A DNA stretch of 64,000 bases, from assembly GCA_033239005.1 (NCBI GenBank), contig BSQZ01000080.1:1734501-1798500 (forward strand), read 5' to 3'. Shown here in pieces: positions 33,769 through 47,400 of the stretch. Both the position numbers and the translations under genes were made by a program. This DNA is from Lamellibrachia satsuma (taxonomy: Eukaryota; Annelida; Polychaeta; Sabellida; Siboglinidae). Under the pieces are notes generated by a model. That model was not told where the DNA came from and did not search any database. It saw nothing but the letters and a program-made list of their open reading frames with translations. The number at the start of each line of letters is the position of its first letter. Position 1 is the first letter of the stretch.

Positions 33769-34521
33769 TTTCGAAAGACCCATCAAGGTGATTATATAGG
33801 TTCCTACGTAATACGCAAAATTGTCACCTTTTGCCACCAAATTTCTCGTATATCTACAATATATTGACTTCATCACAGACTAGCAATTACATCTGTTTCA
33901 GATGCACAATTCCCACAAAAATCTATTCTTTGCCAGCCAAAATCACTTCAATTTGATTGGAGCTTATGGTGAAACATAGTTGTCAGTTGCAGTGATAGTT
34001 GGGTGATGGGAATGGATCTATCAGTCATTTGGAATTGGACTTTTTTAATAGAAAGAAAATAACATGTAGACATGGTAAACAAATTTTGGCATCAAAAGGT
34101 GACTGGTTTTGTTCAGTTATATAAGATATACAGAAATCCCTCTTTCTATCATCAAACAGTAACTTACACACGGTGCTTTAATCCTACCACAATGGCTTTG
34201 TTGCTTACAAGACTGACTGATATTAGAATTATGAATAGTTTAAAATAAACGCTTGTGTTCATACAACACAATTAATAATATTACGGAACATCTGAAAACA
34301 GCAGTTTTGCTTTTTTTTAGTTTTAGGTATTCAGAATTTTTTCTCAATATGTATGTTATTTTTTTCTTTAATTATTAGCCAAGTAGAATGCATCACTAAG
34401 CATGTCTGCAGTTACCCATCAACTGGTAACTATGAACATAATGATGGGTCCCAACAATGCGACATATAAAAAAAATTATGACCATGCCATGGGACGTCAT
34501 ATAAATTTTGACTTCAAATTT

Positions 34522-34527
34522 TTTATT
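34522..34527 (-). terminator. Candidate ERR-C polyadenylation signal
   Basis: First minus-strand AATAAA after the ERR-C stop, at the position aligned with the ERR-B candidate. Confidence 0.35.
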
Positions 34528-34755
34528 TAACAATTGACAGAAATCCTCCTAAAATACAAACTTTGACATATTGTATGATTCTACCACTAACACGTTTGCT
34601 TGAATTTTGTGACAAAAAAATACAATTTATACTGAACAGATATTCTTCAAATTTGCAATTGGTTAATTTCATTAACTCTGGTGTACAACAAGTAAATGAG
34701 TTTTAGAAAAAAGTTGGACTTTTAATGTTTGTCAATTTCAACAATACAAATTGTA

Positions 34756-34887
34756 CAGAAACTAAAACTGAATACAGCAGTACCATGGGACACAACCTGT
34801 GGAAACTAAAACTGAATACAGCAGTACCATGGGACACAACCTGTGGAAACTAAAACTGAATACAGCAATACCATGGGACACAACCTG
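34756..34887. repeat. 44-bp minisatellite, 3 units, probably in the ERR-C 3'UTR
   Basis: Same unit as 12903-13298 but only three copies. Confidence 0.9.
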
Positions 34888-35168
34888 TGGAAATATAGCC
34901 AAGTGGGGAGCATGTTAACTGCTAACAAGACTGTATCACAGTTCTCCAACAGCACTATTACAGGCACGACTATGTGGTGCCTGTGATGTATCAATCACAC
35001 ATAAACGACACTCTAAGATTCACAGATGAGCAATCCCAGCATGCAACTCTGCATACTCGACCGACTAAACAATGTGTGAATTTCCTAATATTAAATCTGG
35101 AAGCAGTGCACGGTCCAACGGTAGCCACACACTTCCACATTGCTACACTAGGTGGCGCTGGTGCTGTG

Positions 35169-35416
35169 TTATGAGCGCGCATACTCCAGCATTTCGCTCA
35201 ACAGTTTGTGAAGTGGAACACGATCACTCTTCTTCACTTGGAACCAGTATTCCTTTGCGAGGATCTTCGCTTGCATGAGGAGAGGCAAGGCGAGGAGAAG
35301 GTTCCCCGAACGACGTTGACTCGCCACGACACCATGGGCACGCTCGTACTCAATCAACGCGTCGTGTATGCGATCCTGCAGCTCCTGCACACGCTCTGTG
35401 TTCTCTACGTTCATAT
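35169..35416 (-). CDS. ERR: ERR-C last exon (helices 9-12)
   Basis: 248 nt including TAA at 35169-35171. It encodes [40 protein letters not shown] and [17 protein letters not shown]. Confidence 0.92.
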
Positions 35417-38400
35417 CTGAAGCAAACAATATATTTTAAATTTGTTTATGGATGCAAAGCGAAGAGGTACAATAAAAATAATGTAATGTCTAAGTTCGAT
35501 ACTAAACATAATTACCTCTCAAGAAACTTGGTATTAGATCTGAATTATATAAGTTCGATGTTACATATAATATAAGACACAATGCAACAAAAATTTATCT
35601 TTTCATTAATCCAGACAACACATTCACCCATGTGTGTCTGCACCCACCCAATGTCCACCCACACCCACTCAATGCCCACCCACATCCACCCACACCCACT
35701 CAGTGCCCACCCACACCCACCCAATACCCATCCATCATTCATCCATGTGTGTCTGCACCCACCCACACTCACCCAATGTCCACCCACACCTACTCAATGC
35801 CCACCCACACCCACCCAATACCCATCCATCATTCACCCATGTGTGTCTGCACCCACCCACACCCACCCAATGTCCACACACACCCACTCAATACCCACCC
35901 ACACCCACCCAATTTTCACCCACACCCACCTAATACCCATCCATCATTCACCCATGTGTGTCTGCAGAGTTTGCACCCACCCACAGCCACCCACCCAATG
36001 TTCACCCACATCCACTCTATGCCCACCCACACCCACCTAATACCCATCCATCATTCACCCATGTGTGTCTGCACCCACCCACACCCACCCAATTTCACAG
36101 GCACATAACATCAAACCACTATACAATCAACTGTTATTTCAAGTTAACTGCTTTTATGTTAATGTTGTTGGTGAAATGCATGTTTAATGTGTTTTATGTG
36201 GACAGTTTTTATGTCCCCCCCACCTCCAGCGTATTATGAAACATCATTTGAATACACATAAGAGGGAGACTGGCTGTAAAGTAGCAATTTTTTTTGGCTC
36301 TGTTTGACTGCAACCTTTCACAATACACGCAGTGTCATATGTCTACTTTATTAGCAGTGTCAGTGTAATGGAGAGGAAAACAATGTTTTACAGGTTTGTC
36401 AAAGTAGCCTTGGTGAAATAAAAAAGAACCAGCCAGTGTAGAACAGCTGAATGTCATTACATGTCAACTGATGAGTGTTTTTTGGTATCTCACACGAACA
36501 CATCTGCTGCTTTCAGGCATTTGTTTTGAAATCATGCGCTGAACTATTACCATTACTTCCAGGGAAACCATCTTATTGCATTAGCTTCTCTTTAAATAAA
36601 ACCGCTGGAAAATATGACTTTGTAAAAAAAATAGATATAGTATCATGGACAGGTATAACCCCTATATTGGATTTAAAAAAAATTATTTGGATATTTGGAG
36701 ATTTATTATGCATTATTATACTATACACACTAAACATTCCACATCTGAATGAGGCTTATCAATAACAAGAAATGTGCATTTTATTGGCTGTTTATAATGT
36801 AATGTATAGGTAACACAATATTTCAAATGCCATTTTCTTCATTTCGTTTTTTTTTTTAATTTCCAGTATCTTATGATGTGAAAAGGACAAGCTTGAAAAA
36901 GTTTTTGGTTGATGTTTACAAAAATGACATATCATGGAAGCTCTGCAAGATGAATCCTGTGAACTAGAATGATTGATATTGTTTCATTATTTACAGAGTA
37001 TTGGCATATTTTGTCCACAATGAAAATATGTTTCTGTAACGTTTGTACGTAAAAAATCAAATTTATTGTAAAACTGACGAGTTATGGCATCTTTTAGTTC
37101 ACTGAAAAAAAAATAGCTTATTGGCAACACACTGCTAATATTTCAGCAAATCATCTAGAATAATAACCTTGAAATAGATTTTTGAAAATACCCTATAAGT
37201 TTCTCTTTGGCAGCCATCTTGGAACATGTGATTTGTCGTAATTGGGTCATTGTCTAATTTTTTGGGTTTCTGACATTATTATACTTATTTGTCATAAATT
37301 TCATATTTTTAGGACTTATAATAAGATAGATGTTTTTTTTCCGGTTATACTCATCCTTATGTACATATGAAAAAACCTACTTTTGTGAGTTTCAGCTTTC
37401 ACAAATACAAAAACTACTGTACTTGAATAGGCTGATTTAAAAATAAAAAATTTGTTTGCCAAGACACGAATGACCGTTAGATGTGGTTGAGAGTTGGGCA
37501 GTCGCACTAATCTTTAATCTCCTCCTTGTGACCATAGCTGAACACGAGACCATCAACTATAATAGGTGAATAGGATCTTTGATTACAGCTGTAAGGACGA
37601 AGGTGATAGCATCTCATCTATCCTGACTCATCCTGATGGGGCAGATATTACCTGTCAACGTACACGTGGCCGGTCTATTGTATAAAAACATACGTGGCCA
37701 AACTCACGATGACGTTGCATGGTACCGATTCATTGTGACGTTGCAATTATTTTCTCCGTGAAATAAATATTTTATACAAAACCAGAAAACACAGTGTCAC
37801 GTTTTACTCTGTGTTTATAATAACAGTGTGTCTCAGTCATGATAAAGTATGATAATTTTTGAAGATGTAATCAAGATATATTTATAATAATAAAATAGGT
37901 GTGAGCCAATTAAAAAACATTATTATTATTAATTATACTAGCCTGTGGCCGACACTCATCTCGCCAGCTATCTACCACTGACGTTTTTGTGAGGAACTGA
38001 AGTATTATGGTTAAATAAGAAATGTTATATAGCATTTATTTAGTTTATTATGTTCTCTGATGTCTAGCCATGTTTTATTTCATGATGTAAATCTTTCCGT
38101 ATTATATTATAAAATGCAGCCTATGAGGAGGTGAATGTGTGTAGATCTACAAAGAACCGACAAAACAGTGCTTTTTTAAATACATGGTTCACGCGGTTAG
38201 AAGCTAGACATTTCATTGTTATAATGCTATGTCATTGTACCGTGTTTATGTGAACACTCACCTGGGTTCAGTAGAAGTATGGCCTTCATTAACACGTATT
38301 CTTCTTTTGTGATCATTAACCGTGAGAGTTTCTTGGCTAATCGCCGTGACACGGAGTCGTATTCGAGAGGTGAGCCCATTTTTATAGCATCGTCTTCCGA

Positions 38401-41400
38401 GCACTTGAAGTCATCAGCAAAGACGAGGATTCCCTGGTAGGGGGAGGAGCGATACACGAGGTTGAAGCACTGGATGTCAAGCCACGTACTTTGTAGGAGC
38501 ACCATCTGATCCGACAGCGACAGACTGAGGAATCCTGCAGACAAACACACAGGTTTAATATACAGACAGACCAATTGGCTCCATAAGACCATATAAAGAC
38601 ATTCCCAGTTTCTATTTAGAATATGCATTTGAAAATAGATGTTGCACATTTTTTTTTATTTTAGTAAATAAAAATTTTGAAAACGTTTTGATGAGAAACT
38701 GGGAATTTTTATATGGCTTAACAGTGACAATAAAGTCAAGTAATATTAGAAACACAGTTTTAAGAGTCGGTACATCATTTCTGGTGCAGCCTGCTTGGAA
38801 AGAGACATCGGTAGTGAAACTAATACCTCTCCCTTCTGACTCCTCCACACTCATACATCTCATTGTGCTTTGGGAGTTTTTCCTAAGATTTATTTTCCCA
38901 GCCATGTTGCGTTTAACCCATTTCTCCTGGGACTATATTCCCTAGAGTATAACTTCACCAAGGGGGTGGGAAATAGGGACTCAAGTCAATGAAATCTTGC
39001 CACATATGACATTCATTATTTTAGATCTTCAATGGCATATCATTTGGCTACTTGCAAAAATGTCAAAATTAAAAATTTTACTAAATCTGCCTGAAAAAAT
39101 ATTGGGTGGTTTATTGTAATCTCTGCACAGCTACAAGAGGACAACAGGAAACTTCAGATAAATCCAAGAACCTACAAAGCCAGATGATCCATGTGACAGA
39201 TCACAGCGGAGTATCAGAGAGCATACCCGGAGCCATGCCAGGTAAACACCCCTTTACACCTACACAGCGGAGTATCAGAGAGCATAGCCAGAGCCACGCC
39301 AGGTAAACACCCCTCTACACCTACACAGCGGAGTATCAGAGAGCATAGCCAGGGCCACGCCAGGTAAACACCCCTCTACACCTACACAGCGGAGTATCAG
39401 AGAGCATAGCCAGGGCCACGCCAGGTAAACACCCCTCTACACCTACACAGCGGAGTATCAGAGAGCATAGCCAGGACCACGCCAGGTAAACACCCCTCTA
39501 CACCTACACAGCGGAGTATCAGAGAGCATAGCCGGAGCCACGCCAGGTAAACACCCCTCTACATATACACAGCGGAGCATAGCCAGAGCCACGCCACGTA
39601 AACACCCCTCTACACCTACACAGCGGAGTATCAGAGAGCATAGCCAGGGCCACGCCAGGTAAACACCCCTCTACACCTACACAGCGGAGTATCAGAGAGC
39701 ATAGCCGGGCCACGCCAGGTAAACACCCCTCTACACCTACACAGCGGAGTATCAGAGAGCATAGCCGGGGCCACGCCAGGTAAACACCCCTCTACACCTA
39801 CACAGCGGAGTATCAGAGAGCATAGCCGGAGCCACGCCAGGTAAACACCCCTCTACACCTACACAGCGGAGTATCAGAGAGCATAGCCGGAGCCACGCCA
39901 GGTAAACACCCCTCTACACCTACACAGCGGAGTATCAGAGAGCATAGCCGGAGCCACGCCAGGTAAACACCCTCTACACCTACACAGCGGAGTATCAGAG
40001 AGCATAGCCGGAGCCACGCCAGGTAAACACCCCTCTACACCTACACAGCGGAGTATCAGAGAGCATAGCCGAGCCACGCCAGGTAAACACCCCTCTACAC
40101 CTACACAGCGGAGTATCAGAGAGCATAGCCGGAGCCACGCCAGGTAAACACCCCTCTACACCTACACAGCGGAGTATCAGAGAGCATAGCCGGAGCCACG
40201 CCAGGTAAACACCCCTCTACACCTACACAGCGGAGTATCAGAGAGCATAGCCGGAGCCACGCCAGGTAAACACCCCTCTACACCTACACAGCGGAGTATC
40301 AGAGAGCATAGCCGAGCCACGCCAGGTAAACACCCCTCTACACCTACACAGCGGAGTATCAGAGAGCATAGCCGGAGCCACGCCAGGTAAACACCCCTCT
40401 ACACCTACACAGCGGAGTATCAGAGAGCATAGCCGGAGCCACGCCAGGTAAACACCCCTCTACGCCTACACAGCGGAGTATCAGAGAGCATAGCCGGAGC
40501 CACGCCAGGTAAACACCCCTCTACGCCTACACAGCGGAGTATCAGAGAGCATAGCCGAGCCACGCCAGGTAAACACCCCTCTACGCCTACACAGCGGAGT
40601 ATCAGAGAGCATAGCCGGAGCCACGCCAGGTAAACACCCCTCTACGCCTACACAGCGGAGTATCAGAGAGCATAGCCGAGCCACGCCAGGTAAACACCCC
40701 TCTACGCCTACACAGCGGAGTATCAGAGAGCATAGCCGGAGCCACGCCAGGTAAACACCCCTCTACGCCTACACAGCGGAGTATCAGAGAGCATAGCCGG
40801 AGCCACGCCAGGTAAACACCCCTCTACGCCTACACAGCGGAGTATCAGAGAGCATAGCCGGAGCCACGCCAGGTAAACACCCCTCTACGCCTACACAGCG
40901 GAGTATCAGAGAGCATAGCCGGAGCCACGCCAGGTAAACACCCCTCTACGCCTACACAGCGGAGTATCAGAGAGCATAGCCGGAGCCACGCCAGGTAAAC
41001 ACCCCTCTACGCCTACACAGCGGAGTATCAGAGAGCATAGCGAGCCACGCCAGGTAAACACCCCTCTACGCCTACACAGCGGAGTATCAGAGAGCATAGC
41101 CGGAGCCACGCCAGGTAAACACCCCTCTACGCCTACACAGCGGAGTATCAGAGAGCATAGCCGGAGCCACGCCAGGTAAACACCCCTCTACGCCTACACA
41201 GCGGGTATCAGAGAGCATAGCCGGAGCCACGCCAGGTAAACACCCCTCTACGCCTACACAGCGGAGTATCAGAGAGCATAGCCGGAGCCACGCCAGGTAA
41301 ACACCCTCTACGCCTACACAGCGGAGTATCAGAGAGCATAGCCGGAGCCACGCCAGGTAAACACCCCTCTACGCCTACACAGCGGAGTATCAGAGAGCAT

Positions 41401-44400
41401 AGCCGGAGCCACGCCAGGTAAACACCCCTCTACGCCTACACAGCGGAGTATCAGAGAGCATAGCCGGAGCCACGCCAGGTAAACACCCCTCTACGCCTAC
41501 ACAGCGGAGTATCAGAGAGCATAGCCGGAGCCACGCCAGGTAAACACCCTCTACGCCTACACAGCGGAGTATCAGAGAGCATAGCCGAGCCACGCCAGGT
41601 AAACACCCCTCTACGCCTACACAGCGGAGTATCAGAGAGCATAGCCGGAGCCACGCCAGGTAAACACCCTCTACGCCTACACAGCGGAGTATCAGAGAGC
41701 ATAGCCGGAGCCACGCCAGGTAAACACCCTCTACGCCTACACAGCGGAGTATCAGAGAGCATAGCCGAGCCACGCCAGGTAAACACCCTCTACGCCTACA
41801 CAGCGGAGTATCAGAGAGCATAGCCGGAGCCACGCCAGGTAAACACCCCTCTACGCCTACACAGCGGAGTATCAGAGAGCATAGCCGGAGCCACGCCAGG
41901 TAAACACCCCTCTACGCCTACACAGCGGAGTATCAGAGAGCATAGCCGGAGCCACGCCAGGTAAACACCCCTCTACGCCTACACAGCGGAGTATCAGAGA
42001 GCATAGCCGGAGCCACGCCAGGTAAACACCCCTCTACGCCTACACAGCGGAGTATCAGAGAGCATAGCCGGAGCCACGCCAGGTAAACACCCCTCTACGC
42101 CTACACAGCGGAGTATCAGAGAGCATAGCCGAGCCACGCCAGGTAAACACCCTCTACGCCTACACAGCGGAGTATCAGAGAGCATAGCCGAGCCACGCCA
42201 GGTAAACACCCCTCTACGCCTACACAGCGGAGTATCAGAGAGCATAGCCGGAGCCACGCCAGGTAAACACCCCTCTACGCCTACACAGCGGAGTATCAGA
42301 GAGCATAGCCGGAGGCACGCCAGGTAAACACCCCTCTACGCCTACACAGCGGAGTATCAGAGAGCATAGCCGGAGCCACGCCAGGTAAACACCCCTCTAC
42401 GCCTACACAGCGGAGTATCAGAGAGCATAGCCGGAGGCACGCCAGGTAAACACCCCTCTACGCCTACACAGCGGAGTATCAGAGAGCATAGACCGAGCCG
42501 CGCCAGGGAAGCTCCCCTCTACGCCTACACAGCGGAGTATCAGAGAGCATAGCCGGAGGCACGCCAGGTAAACACCCCTCTACGCCTACACAGCGGAGTA
42601 TCAGAGAGCATAGCCGGAGCCACGCCAGGTAAACACCCCTCTACGCCTACACAGCGGAGTATCAGAGAGCATAGCCGGAGCCACGCCAGGTAAACACCCC
42701 TCTACGCCTACACAGCGGAGTATCAGAGAGCATAGCCGGAGCCACGCCAGGTAAACACCCCTCTACGCCTACACAGCGGAGTATCAGAGAGCATAGCCGG
42801 AGCCACGCCAGGTAAACACCCCTCTACACCTACACAGCGGAGTATCAGAGAGCATAGCCGGAGCCACGCCAGGTAAACACCCCTCTACACCTACACAGCG
42901 GAGTATCAGAGAGCATAGCCGGAGCCACGCCAGGTAAACACCCCTCTACACCTACACAGCGGAGTATCAGAGAGCATAGCCGGAGCCACGCCAGGTAAAC
43001 ACCCCTCTACACCTACACAGCGGAGTATCAGAGAGCATAGCCGGAGCCACGCCAGGTAAACACCCCTCTACACCTACACAGCGGAGTATCAGAGAGCATA
43101 GCCGAGCCACGCCAGGTAAACACCCCTCTACACCTACACAGCGGAGTATCAGAGAGCATAGCCGAGCCACGCCAGGTAAACACCCCTCTACACCTACACA
43201 GCGGAGTATCAGAGAGCATAGCCGGAGCCACGCCAGGTAAACACCCCTCTACACCTACACAGCGGAGTATCAGAGAGCATAGCCGGAGCCACGCCAGGTA
43301 AACACCCCTCTACACCTACACAGCGGAGTATCAGAGAGCATAGCAGAGCCACGCCAGGTAAACACCCCTCTACACCTACACAGCGGAGTATCAGAGAGCA
43401 TAGCCGAGCCACGCCAGGTAAACACCCCCTCTACACCTACACAGCGGAGTATCAGAGAGCATAGCCGAGCCACGCCAGGTAAACACCCCTCTACACCTAC
43501 ACAGCGGAGTATCAGAGAGCATAGCCGAGCCACGCCAGGTAAACACCCTCTACACCTACACAGCGGAGTATCAGAGAGCATAGCCGAGCCACGCCAGGTA
43601 AACACCCCTCTACACCTACACAGCGGAGTATCAGAGAGCATGGCCGAGCCACGCCAGGTAAACACCCCTCTACACCTACACAGCGGAGTATCAGAGAGCA
43701 TAGCCGGAGCCACGCCAGGTAAACACCCCTCTACACCTACACAGCGGAGTATCAGAGAGCATAGCCGAGCCACGCCAGGTAAACACCCCTCTACACCTAC
43801 ACAGCGGAGTATCAGAGAGCATAGCCGGAGCCACGCCAGGTAAACACCCCTCTACACCTACACAGCGGAGTATCAGAGAGCATAGCCGAGCCACGCCAGG
43901 TAAACACCCTCTACACCTACACAGCGGAGTATCAGAGAGCATAGCCGGAGCCACGCCAGGTAAACACCCCTCTACACCTACACAGCGGAGTATCAGAGAG
44001 CATAGCCGGAGCCACGCCAGGTAAACACCCCTGTACACCTACACAGCGGAGTATCAGAGAGCATAGCCGGAGCCACGCCAGGTAAACACCCCTGTACACC
44101 TACACAGCGGAGTATCAGAGAGCATAGCCAGAGCCACGCCAGGTAAACACCCCTCTACACCTACACAGCGGAGTATCAGAGAGCATAGCCGGAGCCACGC
44201 CAGGTAAACACCCCTCTACACCTACACAGCGGAGTATCAGAGAGCATAGCCGGAGCCACGCCAGGTAAACACCCCTCTACACCTACACAGCGGAGTATCA
44301 GAGAGCATAGCCGGAGCCACGCCAGGTAAACACCCCTCTACACCTACACAGCGGAGTATCAGAGAGCATAGCCGGAGCCACGCCAGGTAAACACCCCTCT

Positions 44401-47400
44401 ATACCTACACACACCTGCTAGACAAATAAACAGCCCAACTATGCAGAAATCCAGCTGTTGCTTCCCAGTGAGCCCAGAGGGATAATTCAACATCCCTGGC
44501 TGAAGAGTGAGTGACCAGTGGTCACCTCACTGGGAGGGATAATGGAAGCTGGCCTTGTAAACATCCAGGGATTTGCCTGATTATGAATGACCACTGGAGC
44601 TGACCATCTAAGATTGTCTGCACCCCTCCCTGTATACTTCTCCCCAAATGTACATAGTTTTCCTGCAGCAACAGGGACAAATGTCAGCAAAGTTAAGTAT
44701 TGGACATACAATTCTGGACGCAACAGTTTAGGAGGTGGATGTTCTGGATGGGACAGTTTAGGAGGTGGATGTTCTGGATGGGACAGTTTAGGAGGTGGAT
44801 GTTCTGGATGGGACAGTTTAGGAGGTGGATGTTGATATTTCTTCAAAAAATACTACAGTAAAACCATTTTATAAGGATTATTCCAAGTTTTGTTTATTTA
44901 CACTGAGGGATTGTTGAGGGTGACAGGGTAAATCATGGTCCAACCAACTTTGAATAACCTTGAGAGAGCACATTGGTCAAACATTTGTTGAAGAACCTGT
45001 GACAGCTCTATAGCCAAAAATAACTTGCCATTGTAACTGTAACACTAGCAAAAACTTATTTTTGAACAACTGGGACTAAGTTCAGTTCTTTTGTGTTTCC
45101 ATCTGCCAGGGTAGGTAACCCTGGACCAGGGTAGGTAACCCTGGACCAGGGTCTCTGGTAAGACATCACCACCGGGTCACTGGAATACCTTAGAGAGACG
45201 CAAAGATATTTACATCGTTAAGATACATTTTCAGAGATTTACTCGAAGATGCAGCATCTGTCAGTGGCTACGCCAACAAGACCATGTGAATCTGGCAACA
45301 TTTCTAAGTTTCTCATATCTTCTGAACTTTCCACCAATCCAAACATGTACACTTTAAAGGCTGGAGGTGTCCAGAACATAACAGTCTAGTGTTTCTCTGT
45401 TTGGGTATCAGCAACCTTTCACTTGGTGAAACCAATCACATATGTCCATCTTGTATAAACAGAATATTTAGTTGCCTTGGCTATGAGGTATAATTAGCTC
45501 ACTGCTAAAGTAATTCAGCTGTTGCTAACAAATGAAGCCTCTTCCTCTGACCGAAGGATCTAGTTACAGGGAAAACTACGAGAGCAAACTCCAGCCATTA
45601 CATGCATCTCTCAACCACTACATGCATCTCTCAACCACTACATGCATCTCTCAACCACTACATGCATCTCTCAACCACTACATGCATCTCTCAACCACTA
45701 CATGCATCTCTCAACCAGTTCTCCTATGTTAGCTTATGCTATAGCATCAACAGGCAGAGCCACTTTTGCCATTTTTATGCAGATTTTTGTCTGGACCCAC
45801 TCTCTCTAAGATAATGTTATAAATAGTTTGTCTGATGATTTCATCCAAAACTACATAAAAAATTTGAACAAATAAGGCAGCATGTCGTATTGGATACTAG
45901 GTAGGTACAATTTTTCACAAAGTGAGTCCGAAATGATCCTAGCGAAAAAATGTAACTGAGGAAGGAGCCGTGTTGTCCCGCTGTTCTCAAGGCTCATAGT
46001 TCCACACTTCCCTTAGAAAACATCCTGAAAGCCGCCCACAACCACCTGAATTAGCAAAAAGTAAGCAGGTAGATTAATTGCCATAACAACGATGCTAGTC
46101 ATGCTGACGTAAGATACACGCCTAATGAGTGCGTGTAATGAGACCACAGCTACTTCTTGGCCTTCATTGCCAAATTAAGCTTATATAGCAGACGCTCATT
46201 ATCGCTATGTTCCTGATGACAACGTATCACCAGTTGGCGGCTGGCCAGATGGAGTGTGCTGGAATGAAGAGACCCAGATAGAGGCATCTAACCAACTAGA
46301 TATACATTTATCTAACACTGCTGGCTGTGGGGCCAACTGGCAGGTTACAGCCGCAGCTTCCACATATCAAATATGGACTGCTCTAGGCTGAGCTTACTAC
46401 TAACTGCTGATAGAGTAGGACACTGTGTTCCCACGCAGGCTAAGAATATCAAGAAGCCTGTATCACACATCGACACTGTACAGTCAGATTGGAAATGTTG
46501 ATATCTAGTCCAGTTTATCTGGCACTATGTAGGTTAGCAGTAAATCAGTCAAGTCACCAGCTAAACTATAAATTATGAGGTATGTGCTAGATTAATGTAG
46601 ACAGCAGAAGTCCCTCTTTCAAACAGTTAGTGATGACAGACCACCAGAGTGAATGTGATTCTCAGGGAGATGCCATGTTCTCAGAAAAAACCTCCACGTC
46701 ATGTTAGCCATCTATCCCAGAATGTCAGTGTCCAGTTCTGAACTGGATCATTGTAAGCTTTCACTTGATGCAATTCTCTAACAATGCACTCACGCAATAT
46801 CATCCCTCACAGAACAGGCTCAAATTTAATTCCATAATCTGCCAATTTTTCCAGTAGATTCAATATTCCATGACCTACATCGAATTCCGTAACTTGGAAA
46901 CTACAAATAGAAGATCAATAAGAAGGAATCAATAGAGTCGATGGGCAGTCGCCTGCAGGCAGTGGACATTTTGACAGTCCAACAGCTCACCATTTCTTTT
47001 GGACACACGCTAACCCAGATCTCACATCTGGTCATCTATTCAGGACATAATATTTAGATCCTACCCCATATCTATCCACTGTTTTGAATAGACCTTAATA
47101 CTCATCCGAGATGTTGTTTGCTACACACATATCCTAATGAAGATGGTATTTTTTCAAACTGATACTAATCGTGCTCTCCAATATGATGTATCCTTCTTCT
47201 GAGGTGGTTTAATGCACATTTTATTCCTATTCCAAAATAACATAAATATATGGGAAATATTTAATCAGAAACCTTAAATGCAATATGCCTGTTTGACTAA
47301 TATCACTAAATAATATCATGCCTACTTATGTAAATCTGACGAGCTCATGCCTGTAGCATCTTGACATTCAGGTCACTGATCGTCTGACAGATCTGCAGTG

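Larger units (their letters stand above)
30501..34521. other. Intergenic DNA between ERR-B promoter and ERR-C 3' end
   Basis: Closely similar to 8.92-12.68 kb. Includes a block identical to 9962-10219 (at 31546-31803) and a highly similar stretch (32960-33420 against 11280-11700). No gene recognised. Confidence 0.55.

Noticed and set aside
35582..36108. Proline/histidine-rich proteins in three plus-strand frames
   Set aside because: All come from a C/A-rich simple array; three overlapping frames cannot all be coding, and none has other support.
39203..44404. Minus-strand frames of up to 167 codons across the 61-bp array
   Set aside because: The period is not a multiple of three and single-base unit variants shift the register; frames are repeat artefacts.
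39203..44404. CRISPR-like array of direct repeats
   Set aside because: Units abut with no unique spacers, the context is an animal intron and no cas genes are present.
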